This document shows, piece after piece, positions 31,888-43,528 of a DNA stretch of 49,319 nt (position 1 is its first letter; each line of letters opens with the position of its first letter). Source of the stretch: Fragilariopsis cylindrus CCMP1102 (taxonomy: Eukaryota > Bacillariophyta > Bacillariophyceae > Bacillariales > Bacillariaceae); assembly GCA_900095095.1 (NCBI GenBank), contig FMBT01000208.1, forward strand, positions 1-49,319, written 5' to 3'. The translations under genes were made by a program, and so were the position numbers. Below the pieces are notes generated by a model. The model searched no databases. It saw nothing but the letters and a program-made list of their open reading frames with translations, and was not told the DNA's origin.

Positions 31888-34455
31888 TCAAATAGTTTGT
31901 ATTTGAATATAGCAGCAACGCACACACAGCAATAGACACAGCAACAAAGCCAAGCATAAAAAAAAACGGAGGGTATTAGTCAGTTATGTTAGTCGGATTT
32001 TTCCAAATGTTACTTACGATTATCTTTTTATCGTATCCTATTATTGTTTTTTGTTTTGTTTTTGCTTATAGGGGATATTCTGATTTGGATATAATGTTTG
32101 GAGACTTAGAACGATGGATTACGCCTGATGAATTAACCGAATTCGATATCGTTACGTACGGATTCGGTGATCAACACAGAGTTTGTAAGTTTATGTTGTG
32201 CTTTGTCGTATCGTGTCGTGCTGTGCTTTGTCATGTCATGTCGTGTCGTGTCGTGTCGTGTCGTGTCACACAGTGTAGTAAAACTAACCAAACAAGATTA
32301 TCTTTTTCTTATTCCAGACCTAAGAGGCCAATTTACAATCCACCGAAACGATCCAGAAAAAATTAATCAACTTTGGCGTCCATGTGACTATCTATCCCAC
32401 ATGGATACGCGTTTCGAACAAGTCCTTTCGAAAGAAGAGACGTTACATTTCGAATCGGCAGAGGGATGTTATTCGGCGGCAGTTCTAGAACGAGATGATA
32501 TCAAGATCAAATATGCTGTGAAGGCCTTTACAGATGCAGAACAGGAAAAGAAGAAGAAAGAAGATAAAGATACCGCTTATACACATGGCGTGTATGTGGG
32601 CACAGGAAAGAAAAAGGATCGAACGATCATTTATAAAGCTGGAATGGACAATCGGAGAGGATTGTCGACGATACCTTCTGATTGGTTTGAAAGGAAAGGG
32701 TCAATTTACAACAATCCCAATACACTCTTATATAAGTCTGTGGGGAAACGAGAAATATTGCCAATGATCGAAAAAGAAAGCGTCAAGTGTATGTATTGGG
32801 CTCAAAAGAAGTATCAATCAAGACTGTGCATAGATGGTGTTGACTCGACTGATACCATATACTGGATTCACGGACAGCTTTATAAAGAAAAGTACGAGTT
32901 AGTAAAGTTACCAGGAGATATCGTAACAGCTCCCTTCTTTCATTTTCAAGAATGGAAACGCTATTACCGAAGTGCACAGCTTGGAGGCTTTCAACGAAAT
33001 GGACCATTTGCAGGCTTTGTTCTATCCAAGGAAGGGATACTACCATTCTACTCCACCAGTGCTGACAAACGTAGAACTAGTGGAGGGAAAAGTCGAGACA
33101 ATTATTCAGAAAAGGTTGTGGTACCTTCCCCTCTTGGTCATACACTTTTCCAATGGCATGGTATCGAAAGCAATGATCGAGAACAACTTCCGCATCGTTT
33201 TTATTGTTTGCAATCTGCCATGAAAGAGAGTCCGCCAACCACAAAATGCAAGTTCGTTACATCCTGGAGGGATTCGCTCAACGTTGAAATTTTGTCGGGG
33301 GCGCCTGCTTGGTCTAAGGTAGATATAGATCTGGAAGTCACGATGGCGATTACGTTACAACTGCATGCAGACCAATTATCTGACTCGGAAGCCATTCAAG
33401 GCTTTTTTAAGATATTAGCTCTTTACCTAAATCGGTGGCAAGGACAACCGGTAGTGATCGTGGTTCATGTAGCCGGTGCAACCCCTGAATTCATTACCAC
33501 GATGAGGGCGAAACTTGGACCCGAATCTAATCTATCCAACTTCGGAATGGATACTGTATTGGTGGCCGCCATATTCAGTGAAAAACCTGACACTGTCAGT
33601 CGGAAAGCGCTGATGAACATGGCTATAGATGCTTCTCCAACGCGATTTGTGATAGCTGGGTACGAACTAGAACGAGGTATTATTCCGTCTCAAGACACAT
33701 CTTATTTAGCGCATCGAACGGCTCAAATTCATGAAGATTCACCTGGAGCGGTCTATATAATTCCACAATTCGGTCTCGTAGATGGAGATCACGACTTTAC
33801 CATGGATGCATTGAATCAGGCACATTTAGACGGGAGACTCAAACCTGTATCAAAGGTCGAAGAAGGTGAATGCGAAGGGGATAATGCTAGCCTTGAGAAT
33901 GAAGAGAACAGTTCTTTTGGAATGATCGAAATCGAAAAACTGTGGTGGGAATTCTCACAACGACTTCCAAATCAGAAGGCAGTGCCTATGTATGAGATGA
34001 CTGTAGAGAAACAAGCGTCGGCCCTTGACAATATTCAGTCAAAACTGACAAGTCTTCTTACTGAAAAATACCAGTACAATTTATATGCTACAGATACATC
34101 CCCGATCCTCCTTTTTGATAATCTTGGTCCGAACACTGGAATAATTTCGTCGGATATGGTTAGGGAAATCGACGAATTCGGTGGAAAGTTGTGTTACAAC
34201 AGCATTCGTCTCGCGCAAATGGCAACTCTTGGTTATCATATTAATATCTTATCTGGAGTTTACGCTATATCTACACCTGTTTTACGCAAAGCCATTGGAG
34301 ACCCTAGCAGAGGTCCGTTAGGGGTATCTCGCTGCGATGGATGCTTCTTTTTCACTAAGGAAAGAGCACACGAAGACATACTGGAGAACATTTCCTTGGA
34401 AGAAAGACAGCGGCCTGCTAAAATTGCGATTCTATGGGAACATTCTATCGAATAA
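31124..34455 (+). CDS. Golgi-type DUF6625 glycosyltransferase-like protein with second GT-like domain
   Basis: Predicted type-II membrane protein of 988 aa from exons 31124-31839, 32072-32184 and 32318-34455; introns have GTGAGT/TAG and GTAAGT/CAG borders. A signal anchor lies at about residues 24-47 (IGCLIVFIACASFSFFIYM). The first domain (about 85-345) has RIAIIIPFIGESPDAIPSY, YVMVEFKPALGHIFQHYLDG, then WGYSDLDIMFGDLERWI across the first junction, YGFGDQHRVYLRGQFTIHRN across the second, and CDYLSHMDTRF. This is the DUF6625 pattern (FKPAxG, WGYxDxDxxxGD), with a DxD-like SDLDIM motif. The second half (about 550-980) includes RKALMNMAIDASPTRFVIAG and resembles LARGE/GT49-type transferases, but weakly. 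A role in glycan assembly in the Golgi is inferred. The two introns carry microsatellites. Confidence 0.82.
31857..31880. repeat. (GA)12 microsatellite in intron
   Basis: Perfect GA dinucleotide run a few bases after the first donor site of the glycosyltransferase-like gene. Confidence 0.95.
32206..32267. repeat. TCGTG pentanucleotide repeat in intron
   Basis: Degenerate tandem TCGTG/TCATG units fill the second intron of the glycosyltransferase-like gene between donor and branch region. The first copies are spaced; the last five are perfect. Confidence 0.9.
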
Positions 34456-34538
34456 TTTAAACTATGAACATTAAATAATATCGTACGTGAATGATTCAGA
34501 TGTAGTATATATAATGCTACTACGGCTTACTATTGCAT

Positions 34539-37059
34539 CTATTCGATGGGTGATCGATCAATTTTGTCACAAGATTTTTCCAGCCATTTCATTGCAAGAC
34601 TGTCGTCATCTAGCAGAGGGCTCACATTTCCAAAAACTTCCATATGATACGCATCCAACCAGTCAAGCTCCTTCGTCGTTAGCAACGACACGTTGATGAG
34701 ATTTTTCTGGATCGGGATCATTGTTAATTTTTCAAGATACAAGAACTTCTTTACTGTTGATTCAGATTCTCCCTGTTCTTTGTTGTGTTCAGGGTTGACG
34801 TCTTTTATTTCTAGTAAATTTTCGATTCTTATCCCAAAAGCACCATCCTCGTAGTACCTTGTTCAAACAATAAACCATAATACAAAAGATATTGTTAGTG
34901 CCTCGTAAAACGTGATTTCTATGGACAATATTTCCCACCATCGACGGAAGTAGAAGAAGACTTACCCAGGTTCATTGCTGACAACCATACCCTTTTTTAA
35001 ACCTTCGTGATTTCCATACTTTGAGCTAATACCAAAGGGACCCTCATGAACATTCAGCGCCGCTCCAACCCCATGTCCTGTACCATGCCCATAATCTTTG
35101 CAAACAGTGTAAAATGAAATTTTGAAAACATTCAATTTAGTAAAAATGTGATGTAGCAAACGAAAGAAAGAATTAATATGCAATCAGTTATCACTTACCT
35201 TTTTGTACTTCCCAAAGACTTTGTCGTGCAAGTACGTCCAAGACAAACCCGGGAGTGTTCTCGGGAAATATCAAGCTATCCAAACCAATATTTCCTTTTA
35301 AAACACGAGTATAGACGTCCTTGAATTCCTTAGTAGCTTTTCCAAAGTGCCAAGTCCTCGTCACATCAGTTGTTCCATATGTATACTGTCCTCCAGAATC
35401 GATTAAAACGGGTTCCTTTGTATCCAAGTACTTCATTAGATTGCCTGGTTTGGCACTGTAGTGAATAATAGCAGCATTGCTACCAACGCCAGCAATAGTT
35501 GGGAAGGAGCATTCCAAAAATCCAGGCTGTTTAGCTCTGAATCCGGTCAAAACTTCGTCGATTTCAACTTCGCTGACGGATTTCCCTTGAACAACAATCT
35601 TATCTTCTAGCCAGGCAATACCATTGGCCATGGCAACTCCATCGACAACGTGCGCCTTGCGCATTCCCTTTAACTCATGCTCATTTTTACATGCTTTCAT
35701 AGAAGTTATCAAATTTTGACAATTACACAAAACATTTTCTGGAATCACCCTGACCAAAGCCAAATTCGATCGAGATTTGTCGATCCAGACCTTATTGTTT
35801 GAATCTTTGTCATTGGCGTGTTGCTTAATATCGTCAACAATATCTTCGTATGGCTTGATTCGAACTTCAGACAAATGTTCTTGAACATCGGATAATTCAA
35901 CCTTACGGCTATCACAATACAAAGTAACATCATCTAAAGTGACAACCGCATATGCCAGTCCAACTGGGCAAGTGCTTACGTCACCTTTGCATCTCATATT
36001 CAGCAAATACGCAACATCATCCAGTGTGCAAAAGACTGCCATTGTCGCTTTTTTGTTCACCATTTCTTCTCGAATCTTTGCAACCTTACTTTCCACCGTC
36101 ATTCCAGAGAACTCGAAAGGATGAACTCGAAACGGGTTGTAGGGGATCGGTGGTCTTTCGTCACCCCAAATAGGATCAATCAAATTCGGATGAGATGCAA
36201 CTAATTCTCCGATGACTAGGTTTTCGTCGTTTAACTCTTCCTTCGCCTCCTTTTTCATAGCTTCGTTGAATTCGTCGGCAAATGACGAAGGAAAAACAAA
36301 TGGATCTATACCCACTCTCAGTGTTTTTCCCTCGATTTCTTCGCCATTAGTTGCTGCTGTTTTGTCTAGTTTTTTAATAGCTTTTTGACTCAAATATTTC
36401 GTTATAGTTGGAACTTTTGGTTGTCCCTGTCTCATTAAACTCCACAAAGACGAATCTAATTGCATGCCTGCCTCGTTCCAGTATCGAGAATCGGTCCATA
36501 GCAATGCATCGTCATTTGTGACGACGCATGTACCAAAAGATCCACCAAAACCCGACAGGAATTTACGTCGCATGTATGCAGTTGGAGCGTATTCTAGAAA
36601 ATTGCAAAATGCAGTCGAATAACAGTAAGCAACAACAACAAAAGAACAAATTGAACATTTCATTTATACCTAGTTGATTTATCACAAGGTTGACTTGACT
36701 CTCGACTTACCACTCAGATGAGGATCGTCAGTCGGAATAATGTAGCAATCAATTGATAGTTCTTTCATTTTTGAACGTAACGCTTTCAATTTTGAAGCTG
36801 GCGTCATTGAGTTGGCGGACATGACCGAAGATATCGCAACTGAATCTTCCTGATCCGTGGTTGAACTGAGAGAAGTTTGAGACGATGACGATAATGAACG
36901 TCCGAGGATTCCAAATGTTGAGGAGGAAAGCCGGCTAAAGGATGGATTGCTTGCGACGAGGGAAGCAGCTGGTTGTGATGAGGTTGCCAGAGCAAATAAG
37001 GCGGTAACGTATAGCAGACTAGAATGAGTCGAAAAAGGTTTCACTGGAAGGCGAGACAT
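34539..37059 (-). CDS. Aminopeptidase P (M24B Xaa-Pro aminopeptidase)
   Basis: Metallopeptidase removing N-terminal residues before proline. Four exons: 37059-36711, 36593-35199, 35095-34966 and 34857-34539; introns begin GTAAGT and splice in frame (DDPHLS to EYAPTAYMRR, WEVQK to DYGHGTGHGVG, VVSNEP to GYYEDGAFGIRIEN). The 730-aa product has the three-part layout of eukaryotic XPNPEP1-type enzymes: two creatinase-like N-terminal domains and a pita-bread catalytic domain. All five metal ligands are visible: the two Asp in LIDSGGQYTYGTTDVTR, His in GTGHGVG, Glu in SNEPGYY and Glu in IRIENLLEI. The substrate motif NVHEGPFG is also present. I chose ATG 37059 because it opens a hydrophobic leader (SLLYVTALFALATSSQPAAS), suggesting a signal or organelle-targeting peptide; the frame extends to ATG 37218 without family similarity. 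Confidence 0.95.
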
Positions 37060-38312
37060 CGTACTAGGCACTACAGATAGTGCTTGTAGTGAATGTAGAA
37101 TGTAGGCTAAAAGCTGAAAGTGATGCGGTACAGTATACTGCAGTACAGTATGTTTTGATTTTGTGTTTCCTTCTTGCACGGGCAAAAAAGTGAGTGTTTG
37201 ATGTGTCATGGCTTTCAATTAGTGAATGGAAAAAATTGTGTCACGAGTTACATTCCTAATGGAAACTTCACGAAATTTCACGTTGAAAGTTTCACCTAAC
37301 TTACTTAGTGAAATTTCGAAATTTCCAAACCCTAGTTTTGTTCGCGCGAATGGAAGATGGCCCGCAACAAACCTAAAATATTTTTTTATGCTACTGTATC
37401 ATCATCTCTCTGTGCTTGTTTATACAATATATTACATCATCCTGATTCATTCTATCCAGTACCTATTTTTGACATGCCCCCCCCCCCCCCCCTTCCCTCT
37501 AGAGACGAGTCTTTCAATCTAGGAAATTGTCTGCTTTATCTACTTTTTTTAAACAAGATAATAATCATAGTAAATCTTGGAGATATTTATCATTGCAATG
37601 TAAGCCAAAGTCCCTTGGGACTGGATGGAGTCAGCCACAGTCTATATAGTCTAAAATATACCTGGAAAGAAGATAGAAGTTAAAGAAAAAACGTGGAAAA
37701 CATTATATCATGCCAAGTCCATATTGGTTCCCATCACTATTCTATAAATACCAATCAAATTAAAAGACAATAGGCTGATATGGAAATTTAATAGCATAAT
37801 CTATAATCTTAGAAAGATCACAAAGCCAATTTACAGGAGTGAGATACAGGAAAAACAACTGATTTCGATTTGCCACAGTCTGAAGAACATAAAGAACATA
37901 TTTCTTTCAATCAAAATAAGAATGACATCTTCCCTGATCAAAGCTATGTATCAATTTATAATTTATACTTGGAAATTCTTGACTCATTACATGGAGAAAT
38001 TTGCACATAAAAGTTGAGGGAATCAAAATATAGTCACACACATCATAATATATGCAAGTAAATAAGTTACCCTTTCCCAAATTCTGGAATCGACACGATA
38101 CTGCTGTGGACTGTCAGTTGCGGATAGGAGGGATACGAAAGAGGTTTACCGGAAAGAAAAGAGGAATAATAATACAAATAATGGAAATAAAATAATGTAA
38201 CACGCAAACACTCTTTTTTGTATGTTATGTATACACATACGTTAGTTATAGCAACCTTTCAATTCGGACAAGTCATTTTGCATTGATTAAGGACTCGTCC
38301 ATTTTTTGTAAA
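37060..38312. other. 1.25-kb spacer with poly-C tract
   Basis: AT-rich, with short chance frames (37226-37522, 37357-37683). The main feature is a run of 16 C at 37477-37492. The promoter of aminopeptidase P (left) and the 3' UTR of the KH gene (right) lie here. Confidence 0.5.
37477..37492. repeat. C16 homopolymer
   Basis: An uninterrupted run of 16 C in an AT-rich spacer. Such tracts are prone to length error and may form a C-rich/G-quadruplex-type structure. Confidence 0.9.
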
Positions 38313-40881
38313 TTATGATTTCGTCATCCAGGCAGGTAAATTCGAAACTTTTCTGACGCTCGAATCGCGTACCTCAATATTATTTGCCGATACAGCGGGC
38401 TGTGCTTGAGCTTGAGCCATTGTTGCTGTGCCATTGGGTGGTGCACCGCTCTCGCTAGCTGCCGGTGCGGCTGTGATCCCAGCAGGATTTATTCCGTAAG
38501 GATTAGGGGTGCCAATTGGAGGGGACCAAGTTCCGTAGTATTGTCTTGCTGCCTCTTCACCATAGTAGTAAGCGTATCGATGAAACTGTTCATAATAAGC
38601 ATCTGAGGCGGGAGCCGCCGATGCTGCCGATGCAGCTACGTAGGCCGCTTGCTGTTGCTCTTGCTGCTGTTTGTTGGCTAAGGCTTGTGCAGCGTGGTAG
38701 GCCTGCCAGGCTGGATCATTGCTTTGAGCAGAATTTTGGTTCCCGTACATACCACTGTTGTTGTTGTTGTTGCGGTGTTGATTCTGATAGTGATGACCCC
38801 CACCAACACCAGGACCACCAACAGGACGTTGCTGATAACTTTGGTTGTTGTTGTTTTGGTAGGACCCCGGCATGATGCTAGAGGTAGATTGCTCGTTTAT
38901 GATACGTTCGATATATGTCTTGGCGAGTTCGCATGCTTCTTGCGATGGGCCCGTTACCGTAATCACCCGAACGTTTCCTACCGGTTGCGGAGGTATATCG
39001 ATCTTTGTGTTTGTCTTTCCTTGCAACTGCCGAATAACGCATCCCTGTCTGCCGATACATAATCCAACGTCTTTGTTTGGTACCGCAACCTGGACGCTTG
39101 CCGCAGGCGGCCCAGTACTTTGCATGTTGTTATAATTGCTGTTGTTGCCCTGGCCGCTATGATTGTTGTTGTTGGAAATTTTGTTCTGGATGATGTTAAC
39201 GACCTGTGTTTTTGCGGCCTCGGCTCCCTCTTGGGTTGGACAAGTAATACTGATCGTTCGAACGGAAGCATTATCAGCATTGGCAGCTTTGGGGATCTGA
39301 ACGCAGCTTCCAGTCGAGCTTTGAATTTGTTTTATAGTTGCTCCACCTTTGCCAATAATCAATCCTACATCGGCGTCAGGAACCTCTACCTTGACAAGTT
39401 TGTGTCCCTCTGCGAGTGCCTCCTGGACTTTGGTTTCAGTATTGTCAGTCCGACCACCACTGTTGCCGCCGCCGCCACCACCACCAGCGCCAATACCGGC
39501 CCCACCGCTTCCGTAATAATTGCCTCCGTTGTCTCCTCCTCCACTCTTGAAAGAAGAACGGTTGTTACTGCTTCCTCCAGCAGCCTGTACACGATCTTGG
39601 ACCATACCTTCTATTATTCCACGACACTCGTCGATCGATTCTTGCTTCACAGCTTGAAGCGTGATAATTCGGTCTGTCTGTCCTGGTTCGAGTTCATGTT
39701 CTTTCTGGATCTGAACCTTGCAACCAGATCGCGCTTGCATAGAGCTAATAGTTTCCCCACCCCGTCCGATCTGTATAAAAATGAATTGAAACGACGAAAT
39801 AAATCAAATTAATATTAGTATGAGGCTGATATATTTATGCGGACAAGGAGAGAATAAATCGGGCAAAGGGAGTACAAAGATGGATAACATAGTTTGTTTG
39901 GAAAGACAAGACGAACGAGAACACGACAAAAATAAACAAAAAATTAAATATTAACATAACGCTTATTTGAAATTCACTTACCACGAATCCCACCACACCA
40001 TTCGGTATTTTAATTATTTCCTCAATGAGCTCGGCTCCATCTGCACCCACACCTATATCTCCAAGGACGTCTGGGTTATTTGAGATCAATTGAGCAACAG
40101 TAGCGGGTCGATATGAAGATTGACCAGCTCCTCCTGCCCTACTTCCTTGATAGTACGGTCTCGTTAAGGTCAAGGCCGACGAATACTTGTCCTTGTCATC
40201 TTCAATTGCCTGGCCATCAGGTAAATCTTCAGGAGGTGGACCTTCACGATCGGCTCGTTCTGCTTCCGCTAATAGCTCTTCTAACTTAGTAGCCGCTTTA
40301 GCGATAAAATCTCCCGAGCCGTGAATCATGACGTGCATGGGCTCTAACGGCATACCAAATACTTCAATAGACGCTGCACCTCTTCCACTGAGTACCAACT
40401 TATTCTGTTCTTCACCATTACATTCATTGTTATTGATTCGGGATGATAACTCAGGTAAACGTTCCTTCAAAAAACTCGAAAAGTGAGTTTCCGCCTTTTG
40501 CCTTGATGTTGGAACCCAAATTCTTTTACTGGTTGGTCCGGAGGTTTCAGCAGCGGCGATAGCTTGCTGTTGCTTAGTTTTTGCCTCGGTCAGGCCTGGA
40601 AGGGCTTCGGTGACGTTGGCATTACTGACCGACGATGCCACAGATCCCCATCTTTTGCGTTTGCGTTCGGGTTTGACCGCAGTAGCAGTAGCAGTAGCAG
40701 TAGCAGTAGCAGTTGTTGTACTTGTAGCAGGAAGACCGACCGCCGAGATATCAGTATTATTTGAAACGTATTCATTAGCAGTAATCGTAGATGCGCCAAT
40801 ACCATCTCCACCACCATTAATCAACCGTGCCGCAATCTCCTTGGCCTTTAAAAGGGCCTCTTCGGGTGAAGTTGCAGACAT
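38313..40881 (-). CDS. Multi-KH RNA-binding protein (FUBP/KSRP-like)
   Basis: A 785-aa nucleic-acid-binding protein from exons 40881-39982 and 39770-38313. The intron 39771-39981 (GTAAGT/CAG) falls inside a KH domain and splicing restores VVGFVVIGRGGETISSMQ. KH domains with GxxG loops: about residues 288-350 (IGRGGETI), 425-490 (IGKGGATI) and 526-595 (IGRQGCVI). An additional N-terminal segment (about 125-215, KRIWVPTSRQK, LSGRGAASIEVFG, PMHVMIHG) resembles the SF1/KHDC4-type KH of splicing-associated proteins. Three classical KH domains, Gly-rich linkers and a Gln/Asn/Tyr-rich C-terminal tail fit far-upstream-element-binding/KSRP-like proteins. Probable roles are mRNA processing or transcription; the exact partner is unknown. 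It starts at ATG 40881 with MSATSPEEALLKAKEIAARL, a helix also typical of KHDC4-like proteins. Confidence 0.9.
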
Positions 40882-41414
40882 AATTTTTGTGTATTTTTAT
40901 TACTTCGTTGATGGACTTGCACTTACGGTAGAAGAGGACAATAGCACCGGTAATATTGTTCCGTCGTTAGAAAGTAATTATGCTGTTATTACTTTACTTC
41001 TTCTTCTTTTTCCTGTTATGTTTGGTGGTGGTAGAATTTGTAGAGTTATATTTATGTGAGTCTTTGTTTTTACTTTTTACTTTTTACGCATGCACTTGAA
41101 ACTTGTGGACAGGGCCATCCTAGTAAACACTAATGTAGTTCCTACCATAATCGAAAAGCGCTGGTACCCCAATTTCTCAAATTTCGAATTTCGATGCTCC
41201 AATCATATATCAAAAACATTTCATGTTTTGTACTAGTACAAAACACATACAGTACATATATCATTATCATCATCAGTTGAGGTATTGTTCTCAGTTATTG
41301 TCATTATTATCCTCTACAAAACATTATCGAAACAACAAGTCCAAAGTAAGAGAAAAGTTGCTGGTGTGAAGGTTGAAGAATTACTTTATAAACGAAGGAA
41401 CAACGTCGTAAAAA
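40882..41414. other. Divergent promoter region
   Basis: About 0.53 kb between the KH gene and the cis-prenyltransferase gene, which are transcribed away from each other. No further features are recognised beyond AT-rich sequence. Confidence 0.5.
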
Positions 41415-43080
41415 ATGGATGTACAAATTCTTGATGTATCTTCTTCGACAGAAGAAACAACTGCTCCATGGCAACAACAATTGGTAGACAGGGTCTCGAT
41501 AATGATGGGCAATATTGACGAATACGACGACGATATTGTCAACGAGAAGATCGGTGGTGGCGGCAGTGGTGGTATTGAATCAAATTTCTATTACGCTGAC
41601 CGTGGTGACGCTGATGCTATTGAACTTTTTGGTCTTCCTATCGAAAATACCAGTCATCAATGCTCATGCTCTTCTCCGATGCAGCAATTTAATTGTCCCG
41701 ACGATCAACCATTGTGGTGGCTAGTTCTTCGTTGGATGAAAATGATGCTATTTAAGATCGCTAGCTCATATAACGCCAAACCACTACTTTTAGTCATAGC
41801 TCCGTTATTATTTGGTATTATCATCGGATTTTGGCTTGGAAGAAGAGGTTATCATTATCTAGAACAAAAGAAAGAAAAAAAGACGAAATTATCTGAATGG
41901 CTTTCTTTTATTTGGTTTCGTTTAGGCGTTGCTGCATCTTTCTGGTTTCTTGAAGGTACTTCCCAATCGACATTCGTATACGAATCATCATTAGCATCTT
42001 CTTATTCCACAACAACAACAACAACGAAGACGGCGGCGGGGTCAGCCAGTAACATCGCTGCAATATCAAAATGCAAAAGTGATAACGATAGCTCATCGGG
42101 TTTAACGATTCGCGAATCAAAGAAACGTACCTATTTGAATAGCGATGAGGGAACCGTAAGAGAAAGCGATGTACCAGTCGACTCGCTTCCACGACACGTG
42201 GCGGTCATTATGGACGGAAATCGACGATACGGAAAATTGAAATATGGTAACGCAACAAGAGGACACTGGGACGGTAGTTCGAAATTGGTAGAATTTGCTA
42301 AATGGTGTATAGCTGAACGAATCGCGGTCCTAACAGTCTTTGCTTTTTCCAGTGAAAATTGGAAAAGAGAACCAGCCGAGGTTGCTGCCTTGATGAAAAT
42401 ATTCGCAAAATACTGCGATGAACTTCGGGTGGAAGCGATTCAACGAAATATTAAGATTATGGCTTTGTCCACAGAATATGAAAGAGTGAGTATGTATGAA
42501 TTAAGCTCCATGTATCATATTGTGTTGTCTTCATTCGTTATCCAATGATTATTGTGGTACAGTATACCAGATCGAAATCCCTCAACATATCATCTCAACT
42601 ATACTTCTTCACTTTATGTTATTATCTCGGTAATTTTCTATGGTTTCGTATCATGACACATCGTGTTTGTAATAAACACAGATACCAGCACATGTTCAGG
42701 TAGGTATCAAACGTATGGTAGAAGAGACACAACATTGCAACGGTATGATTATGAATATTTGTTTAAGTTATGGGAGTCGCGATGAAATTGTAAGGGCTAC
42801 AAAGTCTATCGTCGAGGATGCGTTACACAATAAATTAGACCCGAAAATTATCAATGAGAAGACCATTAGTCAACGGCTTCTAACAAATAATTGCGGGGGC
42901 GATCCAGATGTATTGATTAGAACCAGCGGCGAGGTGCGGATAAGTAACTTCTTGTTGTGGCAACTAGCGTACACAGAGCTCTTCTTTTGGGACAAACCTT
43001 GGCCTGCAGTAGAAAAAGCAGATCTATTGCAGGTGATTCATACCTACGCTAAGGGAAGAAATAGGCGATACGGAAAATAG
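41415..43080 (+). CDS. cis-Prenyltransferase (dehydrodolichyl/undecaprenyl diphosphate synthase)
   Basis: Adds isoprene units in cis to farnesyl or geranylgeranyl diphosphate to make polyprenyl (dolichol-type) chains. Exons 41415-42485 and 42682-43080; the intron 42486-42681 (GTGAGT/CAG) joins STEYER to IPAHVQVGIKRMVEE, giving 489 aa. Conserved regions: HVAVIMDGNRRYGK (catalytic Asp267), TVFAFSSENWKR, and DVLIRTSGEVRISNFLLWQ (Arg437 onward) with AYTELFFWDKPWP. The N-terminal 240 residues are an extension not found in bacterial UPPS. They contain a probable membrane span (about 125-143, LLLVIAPLLFGIIIGFWLG) and a second hydrophobic stretch (about 160-178). The anchor suggests the ER or another endomembrane, hence dolichol synthesis for N-glycosylation. 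No terminal RxG motif of the NgBR-dependent human subunit is visible, so it may act as a homomer. Confidence 0.95.
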
Positions 43081-43528
43081 TGCAACAAAAACAAATAACA
43101 ATTATGTTGCTAATTATGAATACATTTTCTACAGAATCCAAATAATTTACATTTACTTAAGTCATTATATCTTAGAACCTGCATTCTTCGTTGCGTTGGT
43201 TCCATTCGTCTATTTAAAAGTGGAACGACTTCCTTGTGATATTTATTGGAAATATCCGCTAAAGCTCTAAGCATTGTATGTCGACTAATGAAACATATGT
43301 ATATATATAATAAATAATAATAATTAATTAAACACACCCAGTATATTTATGTAATAGGACCTTACAGAATACTGAAGTAAGGAACGACCCATATGATCCC
43401 CGAAGTCAATGATATGGAACGAATATCAATCGTTCTTCCTTCGAAAAGGTACTGATTGATAGAACAGACTCAAAAATGAGACTGGTACATATGTAGACAC
43501 CAAAATTGGTGGTACTTTGCAACCCACC
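43081..43528. other. Convergent spacer
   Basis: About 0.45 kb between the 3' ends of the cis-prenyltransferase and the first bHLH-PAS gene. No gene seen. Confidence 0.5.

Noticed and set aside
38406..39812. Several long plus-strand frames opposite the KH gene
   Set aside because: They are antisense shadows of Gln/Asn/Gly-rich coding sequence; the minus strand has clear KH domains.
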